Made by a program: the position numbers and the translations under genes. The notes below the pieces were generated by a model, which was not told where the DNA came from, ran no database searches, and saw nothing but the letters and a program-made list of their open reading frames with translations. DNA of 64,000 nt from Flavobacterium sp. N3904. GTDB lineage: Bacteria > Bacteroidota > Bacteroidia > Flavobacteriales > Flavobacteriaceae. Below are positions 34,504-41,829 of the stretch, piece by piece. Each line of letters begins with the position of its first letter. The first letter of the stretch is position 1. The stretch is from NCBI RefSeq assembly GCF_025947305.1, contig NZ_CP110009.1, positions 2,645,501-2,709,500 on the forward strand. Direction: 5' to 3'.

Positions 34504-35766
34504 TTATTTCTCCTCCACTTTCTTACCAAATTCCGCTGGATACTTTAAGAATTGCGATAAAATCAATCCAGGAAGTGTAGCACAAAATACCCAAATAAAG
34601 AAATTGCCATAGCCTAAATATTGCTGTATAAAACCACTCGCCATACCAGGAAGCATCATACCCAAAGCCATAAACCCTGTTGCAATGGAATAGTGCGAAG
34701 TTTTTGATTCCCCTTCCGCAACGTAAATTAAGTACATCATAAAGGCTGCAAAACCAAAACCGTATCCAAACTGCTCTGCAATAACTGTTGCATAAATATA
34801 ATAAACCGATGTTGGATGAAAATGTGACAATAGGATAAATCCAATTATTGGTAAATGCATGGCCAAAAACATCGGTAACATCCATTTGCGCAATCCTCCT
34901 TTTGAAATGGCTATTCCGCCCAGAATTCCGCCGACAACAAGTGCTGCGACTCCAAATGTTCCGTAAATAATTCCCACATCTTCAGTGGTTAACCCCATAC
35001 CACCTTTGGCCTTTTCGTCAATCAAAAAGGGAGTCAGCATTTTTAATAATTGTGATTCCCCCAATCGGAACAGCAAAATGAAAGCCAATACAAGACCGAT
35101 TTGTTTCTTTTGGAAAAATGTAGCAAACACTTCACCGAAGCTTACTTTGTGTGTTGTTTCGGTTTCTGTGCTTTCCTCAACTTTTGGAGTGGTGAAAAAG
35201 TTGTAAATGGTCAAAAAAGCCATAATTAATGCCACTACAATCATCGTGTACGACCAGGCTTTGGTTTTGTCCCCAAATTTTTGTTCCAAAAAGCCTCCCA
35301 GAATCACAATCAACCCATTGGCGGTAAGCATCGAAAGGCGGTAAAACGTACTTCGAATTCCAAGAAAGAAAGACTGTTGTTCTTTTTCTAACGCTAGCAT
35401 ATAAAAACCATCACTCGCCACATCATTGGACGCCGAGGCAAATGCCGCTACCCAAAAAAGCGCTAAACTCAACATAAAAAAATGATTCATCGGAATCGTT
35501 AATCCCACAATCAAAAACGCAATAGCAATAGCCAATTGCATGGCTAGAAACCATTTTCTTTTGGTGGCATACAAATCAATAAACGGACTCCAAAGCGGTT
35601 TGATTACCCAAGGCAAATACAATAAACTGGTATAAACCCCGATGTCTTCGTTGGCAATACCCAGATTTTTATACATAATCACCGAAACCGAAATAATAAT
35701 GGCATACGGAAAACCCGAAGCAAAATTTAAAAACGGAATCCAATACCACGGTTTGTTGTCTTTCAT
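34504..35766 (-). CDS. AmpG-like MFS transporter
   Basis: A 420-residue protein with about 12 membrane helices. The start YWIPFLNFASGFPYAIIIS and the loop LYLPWVIKPLWSPFID are typical of AmpG-like permeases, which import muropeptides from the periplasm. It lies between a NagZ-like GH3 gene and a GHL10 gene on the same strand, which fits wall-sugar recycling. Substrate is inferred from similarity and context. Confidence 0.8.
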   Translation of the reverse strand: MKDNKPWYWIPFLNFASGFPYAIIISVSVIMYKNLGIANEDIGVYTSLLYLPWVIKPLWSPFIDLYATKRKWFLAMQLAIAIAFLIVGLTIPMNHFFMLSLALFWVAAFASASNDVASDGFYMLALEKEQQSFFLGIRSTFYRLSMLTANGLIVILGGFLEQKFGDKTKAWSYTMIVVALIMAFLTIYNFFTTPKVEESTETETTHKVSFGEVFATFFQKKQIGLVLAFILLFRLGESQLLKMLTPFLIDEKAKGGMGLTTEDVGIIYGTFGVAALVVGGILGGIAISKGGLRKWMLPMFLAMHLPIIGFILLSHFHPTSVYYIYATVIAEQFGYGFGFAAFMMYLIYVAEGESKTSHYSIATGFMALGMMLPGMASGFIQQYLGYGNFFIWVFCATLPGLILSQFLKYPAEFGKKVEEK

Positions 35767-35885
35767 TGTATGAGAAGGTTTAAAAGTTTAAATTGTTTAA
35801 GGGTTTAAAGTTTAAAGTTATTTTTAGTTAAAGGTTGATTATAAGTGAAACAATTAAACTTGAAACCTTAAACTTGAAACTTTAC
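35764..35885. repeat. Inverted TTTAAAG-word repeat
   Basis: The gap between the MFS and GHL10 genes contains GTTTAAGGGTTTAAAGTTTAAAG-like words near 35796-35818, opposed by CTTGAAACCTTAAACTTGAAAC near 35858-35880. It may act as an RNA hairpin between the two genes. Confidence 0.6.
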
Positions 35886-37435
35886 TTTGTTTGTGTTTCT
35901 ACCTGCAAATCGATTATGGTTTCGGGACTTTCATTGGCATAATAATCTACGAAGGTGAAGGCAAAAGCCGTTTTGCCGATCATTTTATAATCGGGTACTT
36001 CGATGTTGAATCCTTCATTTTCTTCAGTAACAGCAATTTTATCCAGTATTTGGCTGGCATCATTGGTATTTATTTTAGAAACATCTTTGGCACCATATAC
36101 CACTATATATCTAACTTTTGCCAATTGTTTTGGTTTCTGAAACGAAATGTAATAACTGGTGGTGTCTTTGGTTATCGAATTGATCAGTAAACTTTCAGTA
36201 ATTTCCTTTTTAAAATTTGGAACAGGCAAAGGCAATGCTGGATATTTGTATTCATAATCCTTTAGTACCTTAACTACATCCTGGTTTTTGTTCATGAAAC
36301 ATTTGGCACTAAAAAAACCATTTCCCTGTACGTTTTCAAAACTACGGGTGAGGTCGATTTGATTTGTGATTTCAAATTTATTATTCCAATGTTTGTCTGA
36401 ATCGGCTTTGATTTTATAACTGCTGTTTCCTATGTATAGTGCCGTATTGTTTGGTACATTTTCTGACCACCATTTGATTAATTTGGCATACGAAGCTGTT
36501 TTATGGTCAATACTCCAGTACAATTGTGGTACGATGTAATCGATCCAGTTGTTTTGCATCCAGTCAACCGGGTCGGCGTATAAATCATCATAATTGGTTT
36601 GACCTGAAGATGTATCTGAGCCTTTTGGGTCAACCGATTTGTTGCGCCAAACCCCAAACGGACTGATGCCAAATTGTACCCAAGGTTTTAGTTTTTTGAT
36701 TCCAGCAGAAATATTTTTGACAAAAGTAGTGACATTGGAACGTCTCCAATCGCCCAGCGAAAGCCCGTTACCGGATTTTTGATAGGAAGCAGCGTCATTG
36801 AATTCGATGCCTTTAATTTTGTACGGATAAAAATAATCATCAAAGTGTATGGCGTCAATATCGTATTTGATTACCACCTCTTCGACCAAAGAACTCAGGT
36901 GTTGCTGTACTTCGGGCAGGGCAGGGTTGTAGTAGTATTTTCCACCGTATTCAATCATCCATTCAGGATGTTTGTAGTAATCGTGGTTGGGACTCAATGT
37001 TTCGGTTTTTAAGTCGAAAGTGGCGCGATAGGGATTGAGCCAGGCGTGAAATTCGAAACCACGTGCATGGGCTTCGGTAATCATCCATTCGAGTACGTCA
37101 TAATTGGGGTTGGGTGCTTTACCTTCCTTTCCTGTCAGGTAGCGGGACCAAGGTGCCAATATGGTTGGATAAAAAGCATCGCCTACAGACCGTATTTGCA
37201 CAATAACGGCATTGAAATTGAGCTTTTGGTAGGTGTCCAGAATCTCGATAAAATCTGTTTTTTGCTTCTCTACCGAGTCTGTACTGTTTTTGGGCCAGTC
37301 GATGTTGACCACCGTGGCAATCCAAACGGCCCTGAACTCATTTTTGGGATGCATCTCTCTTTTTTGAGCCTGTCCAATGACAGCAAAAAACAGGAGGTAT
37401 ATAGTTGGGAATAGCAGGGACTTCTTTAGAATCAT
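35882..37435 (-). CDS. GHL10 (DUF187/YngK-like) glycosyl hydrolase
   Basis: A 517-residue exported protein when started at MILKKSLLFPTIYL (37435), which gives a signal peptide ending VIGQAQ; the 22 residues upstream of it in frame look non-coding. The barrel shows FRAVWIATVVNIDWP, VIVQIRSVGDAFYPT, FHAWLNPYRA and IDAIHFDDYFYPY, the GHL10/UPF0748 signature. A small Ig-like C-terminal domain follows. Related proteins act on peptidoglycan-type sugars. It is the first gene of the group with the AmpG-like and NagZ-like genes. Confidence 0.85.
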   Translation of the reverse strand: MILKKSLLFPTIYLLFFAVIGQAQKREMHPKNEFRAVWIATVVNIDWPKNSTDSVEKQKTDFIEILDTYQKLNFNAVIVQIRSVGDAFYPTILAPWSRYLTGKEGKAPNPNYDVLEWMITEAHARGFEFHAWLNPYRATFDLKTETLSPNHDYYKHPEWMIEYGGKYYYNPALPEVQQHLSSLVEEVVIKYDIDAIHFDDYFYPYKIKGIEFNDAASYQKSGNGLSLGDWRRSNVTTFVKNISAGIKKLKPWVQFGISPFGVWRNKSVDPKGSDTSSGQTNYDDLYADPVDWMQNNWIDYIVPQLYWSIDHKTASYAKLIKWWSENVPNNTALYIGNSSYKIKADSDKHWNNKFEITNQIDLTRSFENVQGNGFFSAKCFMNKNQDVVKVLKDYEYKYPALPLPVPNFKKEITESLLINSITKDTTSYYISFQKPKQLAKVRYIVVYGAKDVSKINTNDASQILDKIAVTEENEGFNIEVPDYKMIGKTAFAFTFVDYYANESPETIIDLQVETQTK

Positions 37436-37646
37436 TTTTACTCTTTTTATGCAGCATTCAAAAGTAGTTTTTTTAGCCAAGTTTTTTAAATTAATTGGCA
37501 ATAAAATTTGGTCTAGCGTTTTTGTTTTGCATTATTGGTAAAATAATTATTTATGCGCCTGATCCAGCTATCCGCTATAGCCCTCGATTGTAACTCTTTT
37601 TTTACTAGCCACTACAGGAGCTTCCTTTAGTCGCTCTGTAGTTGCT

Positions 37647-37724
37647 GTAAAAAATAGCGTTCCAATTATCTGAGCTATAGCTGCTATCTGGGGCGGGGAT
37701 TCAGTGCATTTATGAAGCTTTTTA
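37647..37724 (+). repeat. Intergenic direct repeat, copy 1
   Basis: This copy starts GTAAAAAATAGCGTTCCAAT and ends near the TGCATT before 37711. It recurs at 37913-37976 with about 75% identity over 63 bp. Neither copy encodes a credible protein. Confidence 0.65.
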
Positions 37725-37767
37725 GTTATGATTGGAAAATATTCAATTCTAATAATATTCACATAAA

Positions 37768-37912
37768 AAGTCAGGAGACTTTTATCGCATTTACGATTTT
37801 AAGAACATTTAAAGAAACGCAAAAGTCGGGAGATTTTTATCACATTTACGATTTTTAAGCACTTTTAAAAAAACGCAAAGTCATGAGACTTCGCTGAGCG
37901 GGGAGCTGGGGG
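37768..37912 (+). repeat. Imperfect tandem repeat of about 55 bp
   Basis: Units starting AAAAGTCAGGAGACTTTTAT (about 37768) and AAAAGTCGGGAGATTTTTAT (about 37822) share ATTTACGATTTT and end AAACGCA; a third partial unit begins AAGTCATGAGACTTCGC at 37878. Each contains an AGTC...GACT hairpin. Confidence 0.7.
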
Positions 37913-37976
37913 GTAAAAAATAGCGTACCAATTCTCGCGGCTGCCGCTTTTATCTGGGCCGGGGACTCGCTGCATT
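37913..37976 (+). repeat. Intergenic direct repeat, copy 2
   Basis: The second copy of the 63-bp unit described at 37647. It reads GTAAAAAATAGCGTACCAAT and ends CTCGCTGCATT. With the tandem units between the copies it makes a repeat-dense 350-bp gap. Confidence 0.65.
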
Positions 37977-38049
37977 GATGGTTTTTAAGGGCCTTAATAG
38001 AAGTTCGAAGTCGGAAGACTTCGGAGTAACGACACTTTGGGGAGCTATG

Positions 38050-38484
38050 TTAAACTCTTGCATAATCGCCTTTCCAGTTTTTAATTTCTTTTTTGATTTC
38101 AGTTCCTGAAAGTTTATTAAAAAGTGTTTTTTCGATGAGCTCCTCCAATTCATCATCTGAAGCAAAACGCAATGCAAACAATTGTTCATCCTTTAACCGA
38201 TATTCAAAATCCTCCAGTCTTTTTCCCGTAAGAGAAAAATAACGGTATCGGAGTTCCAGACGCACAATTCTGTTCTGTAAAGTAAGCGCATAATGTTGAC
38301 GGAGCATAAAAGCCAGAAAAAACAAAACAATAAAAACAGCACTGATAAAACTCCAAATCAATTGGTTATCGGATGTGAAAATAAAATACACACTAAAAGC
38401 AAGCAATATCATTATAATTGGATAATAAATAAAATGATGCGGTGTGTAATATCGAATGTGATTTTTAAAGGATTGTCTTTTCAT
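38050..38484 (-). CDS. DUF6526-like small membrane protein
   Basis: A 144-residue protein with two N-terminal membrane helices (about 19-35 and 42-62) and a C-terminal cytosolic helical part (QNRIVRLELRYRYFSLTGKR to the end). It resembles the DUF6526 family of Bacteroidota. Function is unknown. Confidence 0.65.
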   Translation of the reverse strand: MKRQSFKNHIRYYTPHHFIYYPIIMILLAFSVYFIFTSDNQLIWSFISAVFIVLFFLAFMLRQHYALTLQNRIVRLELRYRYFSLTGKRLEDFEYRLKDEQLFALRFASDDELEELIEKTLFNKLSGTEIKKEIKNWKGDYARV

Positions 38485-38520
38485 GCTTCAGTTATTTTAT
38501 AACATGCTAACCGATTTATT

Positions 38521-38706
38521 TTACACATGTGCACTCATCAGATTATCAAAAATCCCGAATACTTTGAGTAGCCAGACAATCACAAAGATTACAACAACTA
38601 TGTTAAAAATATTTTTAATTTTAGAATCCATCGGGATGTAAGTGTTAACAAGCCAAAGAAGGACACCTACAACAATTAATACGAGTAATACAGTAACTAA
38701 TGGCAT
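38521..38706 (-). CDS. Small two-helix membrane protein (Thivi_2564-like)
   Basis: A 61-residue protein when started at MPLVTVLLVLIVVGVLLWLV (38706), which places the first helix at the N-terminus as in the family. A second helix follows (IFNIVVVIFVIVWLLKVFGI). The sequence VNTYIPMDSKIKNI between the helices is the conserved loop. Function is unknown; the longer start would add nine polar residues. Confidence 0.7.
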   Translation of the reverse strand: MPLVTVLLVLIVVGVLLWLVNTYIPMDSKIKNIFNIVVVIFVIVWLLKVFGIFDNLMSAHV

Positions 38707-39073
38707 ATCATGAGGTTTTAGAGTTATATCCAAATGTATTTCATTTTTTATTGAATTACTTTATATAATTATTTAAAACTGTTACATAATTCAAGCCTAT
38801 GCTTTTATTTTTCCCCCCTGGCGCTCGCATGCTACAAGTGCCAGTGGTAGTCATGAGAATTCGCGGAGTGGGTGTGAGGTATTATTGACGAACTCTTCGT
38901 GGAACGGGGTATTTATCAATCTTCGATTTTTAAACCTGAATATTTATATAACATCATACCAGACCATAAGTATTGTTTCTGATATAGACTAATTTGTGTG
39001 TTTATTTGAACTGCTTATTGAACAAGTATTGTTATTGTAGAGGAATTGGTCAGAGGCATTATTGCCTAATATG
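38707..39073. other. Intergenic gap with one repeat fragment
   Basis: No gene is seen. AGTCATGAGAATTCGCGGAG at 38849-38868 repeats the AGTCATGAGACTTCGCTGAG unit at 37879. The flanks are GC-richer than their surroundings. Confidence 0.5.
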
Positions 39074-39277
39074 CTATCCGATTATACAACGTAAAACATG
39101 TTCCAGCTGAAGGCCAGAATAGCTACAGAATTCCTCTATTGAAATTAACTGATGAGGTTCTTTATTCAAGTTGTCTTTAATTTTATTTAAATACAACCTT
39201 GCCTGTCTGTATGTTTTACCGGTAATACGTTGTACATCTTTTGGATAAATACATACCCTGATGTTTCCTGCTATCAC
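39074..39277 (-). CDS. Small HTH-like conserved protein
   Basis: A 67-residue protein, MIAGNIRVCIYPKDVQRITG at the start, then KTYRQARLYLNKIKDNLNK and ISIEEFCSYSGLQLEHVL. The two helical hairpins ending in ISIEEFCSYSGL look like an excisionase-type or winged HTH recognition unit. No family name can be given. It points away from the 251-residue gene that follows. Confidence 0.6.
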   Translation of the reverse strand: MIAGNIRVCIYPKDVQRITGKTYRQARLYLNKIKDNLNKEPHQLISIEEFCSYSGLQLEHVLRCIIG

Positions 39278-39540
39278 ATTACTCGTTTTAATACATTATC
39301 CATACTTAGGGTACGGCTTTGGGTACCTTCATTGTATGCATCAAAAATACTAAAAATATTTTGTTTCTGATTGACTAAAAGCGGCTATTATAGGCTTTTT
39401 AGTACCGTTTTTGACACTGTGCTTTTGAAATGTGCTTGAAATGTTGAAATATTTGCTGAGATCATTCCCGATTTAGTTGCAACGAATATTCAGGATGAAA
39501 GAGTAGATCAATCATTTTTTAATTTAAATTTTAAACAATT

Positions 39541-40296
39541 ATGGCAAAACAGAAAGGCATAATTAAATTGAAAGGTACTATCGGAGATATTACTTTTTAT
39601 AAATCAAAGGATGGGTATATTGCCCGTGAAAAAGGTGGCATTGATGCCAAACGAATTGCCAGCGATCCTGCGTTTCAGCGTACCCGCGAGAACGGGTCGG
39701 AATTTGGCAGAGCGGGCAAGGCTGGAAAAACCTTGCGTTTGGCATTGCGTACCTTACTGCTTAATTCCTCAGACAGCAGAATGGTCAGCAGACTTACTCA
39801 GCTGATGGTAAAAGTGATTCAGGCCGATGCAACGAATGACCGTGGACTTCGAAACGTTATCGATGGCGAAGCCGAATTGCTTAATGGCTTTGATTTTAAT
39901 ATCACTGGAAAATTGGGGACGACGCTATTTGCTCCTTTTGTGGGAGGAATTGATCGTGTTAGCGGTGAAATCACCGTTGATTTGGAATCGTTTATACCTG
40001 CCGATATGATTGCTGCACCAAGTGGTACCACTCATTTTAAAATCATATCGGCTGGTGCTGAAATTGATTTTGAAGCAGAAACATTTGTTACCGCCACGTC
40101 TGAAACGGCTATTTTGCCTTGGGATAATACCCCTACAGCGGTCATCACCCATTTAAATGCTGTGACTGCCAATAGCACAAAACCTTTGTTTTTGGCACTG
40201 GGACTGGAGTTTTATCAGGCTGTGAACGGTAAAATGTATACGCTGAAAAATGGTGCCTACAATCCATTGTCATTGGTTCAGGTCAGTGGACTGTAG
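39541..40296 (+). CDS. Conserved protein of unknown function
   Basis: A 251-residue soluble protein without a signal peptide. It starts MAKQKGIIKLKGTIGDITFY, followed by a basic GREKGG/RTRENGSEFGRAGKAG region and a beta-rich C-terminal half. The N-terminal pattern looks like a widespread flavobacterial family, but no named domain is recognised. It heads a set with two small membrane-protein genes 440 bp downstream. A structural or secreted-particle role is possible but not supported by any motif. Confidence 0.65.
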   Translation: MAKQKGIIKLKGTIGDITFYKSKDGYIAREKGGIDAKRIASDPAFQRTRENGSEFGRAGKAGKTLRLALRTLLLNSSDSRMVSRLTQLMVKVIQADATNDRGLRNVIDGEAELLNGFDFNITGKLGTTLFAPFVGGIDRVSGEITVDLESFIPADMIAAPSGTTHFKIISAGAEIDFEAETFVTATSETAILPWDNTPTAVITHLNAVTANSTKPLFLALGLEFYQAVNGKMYTLKNGAYNPLSLVQVSGL

Positions 40297-40739
40297 CTGT
40301 ATATAGTATTTCTAGACTTATTTCCCTGATGGAACTATCTGAAAACTCAAATGTGAGGACAGAATCATTTGTTATACCATTGAATTGCCTTGCCTCAATA
40401 ATGAGAAAGGGGTTTCCTGTATTCCAGAGGGGGAGTATTTATTGAGACAGCGTTACAGTCGGAAATAGCAACGGCATATGGAGGTATTTGATGAGAAAAC
40501 AGAAGTTCTATATTGCTTTCTCCTGCCAATAATGCTCCATAAGAATTAATGGCTGTATTGCTCCTATAAAACATAACCTTTTCTAACTGGTTTAGGTCTG
40601 CAGTCCAGACGAGCTTTTGCTAAAGTTAAAAATTTGGTTTATCAAGCTTTGGACTGTTCAGAAAAGGTTTCATTAATTGTTTAATCTAATCCTTCGACTC
40701 CGCTCAGGACGACAAGGCTAAAAACCAAATAAATAAATT
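40297..40739. other. Gap with possible gene debris and a CCTTCGACTCC repeat
   Basis: Only short frames are found, such as a 38-codon one from 40329 (MELSENSNVRTESFVIPLNC). Another reads ETALQSEIATAYGGI. They may be scraps of a lost gene. At 40691-40714 lies CCTTCGACTCCGCTCAGGAC, a sequence word seen in many Bacteroidota intergenic repeats. Confidence 0.45.
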
Positions 40740-40973
40740 ATGAATATAGTAAAAAGGGCGAAAGCCCCAACTCCAAAATTTTTCAAAGTGCTTCGAAATA
40801 TTGGACTCGCTTTGGCAGCAGTTGGCGGAACTATCGCCGCTGCACCAATAGCTTTACCACTAGTAGTTAGTTCTATCGGAGGTTATCTTGCAGTTGCCGG
40901 GGGCATATTGTCGGCGGTTAGTCAGATTACTACCCATAACGAAGGGGGTCTTCAAGAAGTTGAGGATGACTAG
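40740..40973 (+). CDS. Small membrane protein of unknown function
   Basis: A 77-residue protein: a basic start (MNIVKRAKAPTPKFFKVLRN), two glycine/alanine-rich hydrophobic helices (about 21-40 and 44-62) and an acidic tail. It resembles a holin or bacteriocin-like peptide in form, not in sequence. Its end overlaps the next small gene by 8 bp. Confidence 0.6.
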   Translation: MNIVKRAKAPTPKFFKVLRNIGLALAAVGGTIAAAPIALPLVVSSIGGYLAVAGGILSAVSQITTHNEGGLQEVEDD

Positions 40974-41145
40974 CGGTAATCCAACATTAATTGGTACTGC
41001 AGGCGGTACTTTTTTGAGTGTAGTCCCGAATTTGCATTCGGAGGATGTTTTAAAAACTGTTTTATTGGCTGCGATTGGAGCGATAGTCAGTTTTATATTG
41101 TCCCTTACTCTTAAATTTATCGTCAAGAAGCACAAGAAGAAGTAG
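40966..41145 (+). CDS. Small membrane protein of unknown function, holin-like in form
   Basis: A 59-residue protein from ATG 40966 (MTSGNPTLIGTAGGTFLSVV), chosen because the upstream part of the same frame overlaps the preceding gene. One strong helix (VLLAAIGAIVSFILSLTLKF) is followed by a basic tail VKKHKKK. Translational coupling to the 77-residue protein suggests that they act together. Confidence 0.6.
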   Translation: MTSGNPTLIGTAGGTFLSVVPNLHSEDVLKTVLLAAIGAIVSFILSLTLKFIVKKHKKK

Positions 41146-41180
41146 TTATTGGTGTTAATTGTTTAACGCTTAACTAAATG

Positions 41181-41211
41181 AAGCCCAAACCGTAAAGGAT
41201 TGGGCTTTTTT
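41181..41211 (+). terminator. Terminator of the small-membrane-protein pair
   Basis: AAGCCCAA pairs with TTGGGCTT (41200-41207) and is followed by T5. Its sequence is nearly the same as the terminator at 43996-44028 behind the M56 gene. Confidence 0.85.
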
Positions 41212-41384
41212 ATTGTTGGATTGTTTGTTTCATGATCCCAGCCGCTTCGCTAGGGGGTAATCTCAACGGCCAACGCTCAAATCCTTACCGTGATTTTCTG
41301 GAGTAAAACTGTAAGGAGGGAAGATGAAGATGAAGAAGAACGTGATTTTTGTTATAGAAACTAATTTGTCAATTGTATTACATT

Positions 41385-41449
41385 ACTAATATATTAGTTA
41401 AAATATTAATCAATTAGTTTTGCTACTAATTAATTAGTAGTTATATTTG
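41385..41449 (+). promoter_or_regulatory. Promoter with embedded twin BlaI-type operators
   Basis: A TTTG box (41419-41422), a 19-bp spacer and TATATTTG (41442-41449) form a perfect Bacteroidota promoter. An 18-bp palindrome, CTACTAATTAATTAGTAG (41423-41440), fills the spacer. A second operator of the same core, ACTAAT-N2-ATTAGT, lies at 41385-41398, centred 40 bp upstream. The repressor gene begins at 41467, so the leader is only about 10 nt. Autorepression by the BlaI-type protein is strongly suggested. Confidence 0.85.
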
Positions 41450-41466
41450 TCAAAATATTTTTGACT

Positions 41467-41829
41467 ATGATAAAATTAGCTAAACGAGAAGAACAGATTA
41501 TGCAAGTCTTTTGGGATTTGAACAAAGCCTTTATTAGAGATATCATTCCATTGCTGCCAGACCCGAAACCGCATTACAACAGTGTGGCAACAATAGTGAA
41601 GATACTGGAAGAAAAAGGGTTCTTGAATCATGAAACAACAGGGAATATGCATTGCTTTTTTCCGGTTATCAGCAGGGAAGAGTATCAGCAGTTTGCGCTG
41701 AAGGATGTCGTAAGTCAGTATTTTGATAACTCGTATCCCCGAATGCTTGCTTTTTTTGCCAAAGAGCAAAAGCTTACCGAAAAGGATCTGGATGAAATTG
41801 TAAACATCATTAAAAAAGATAAAGTATGA
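41467..41829 (+). CDS. BlaI/MecI/CopY-family transcriptional repressor
   Basis: A 120-residue winged-helix protein starting MIKLAKREEQIMQVFWDLNK; the frame could also begin at TTG 41461, but ATG 41467 suits the family. The recognition part is PKPHYNSVATIVKILEEKGF and the dimerisation tail holds FAKEQKLTEKDLDEIVNII. In BlaI/MecI systems the repressor is cleaved when the partner M56 peptidase is activated. Its stop overlaps the M56 gene start (ATGA), a standard blaI-blaR arrangement. Confidence 0.92.
   Translation: MIKLAKREEQIMQVFWDLNKAFIRDIIPLLPDPKPHYNSVATIVKILEEKGFLNHETTGNMHCFFPVISREEYQQFALKDVVSQYFDNSYPRMLAFFAKEQKLTEKDLDEIVNIIKKDKV

Noticed and set aside
37046..37414. A 122-codon plus-strand frame
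   Set aside because: It is antisense to the GHL10 gene, whose signature motifs make the minus strand the coding one.
37768..37912. A CRISPR array
   Set aside because: The units are 55 bp long, imperfect, directly abutting and lack unique spacers; no cas gene is near.
39074..41145. A prophage or phage-tail remnant
   Set aside because: Small holin-like peptides suggest it, but no capsid, terminase, tail or integrase sequence is seen.
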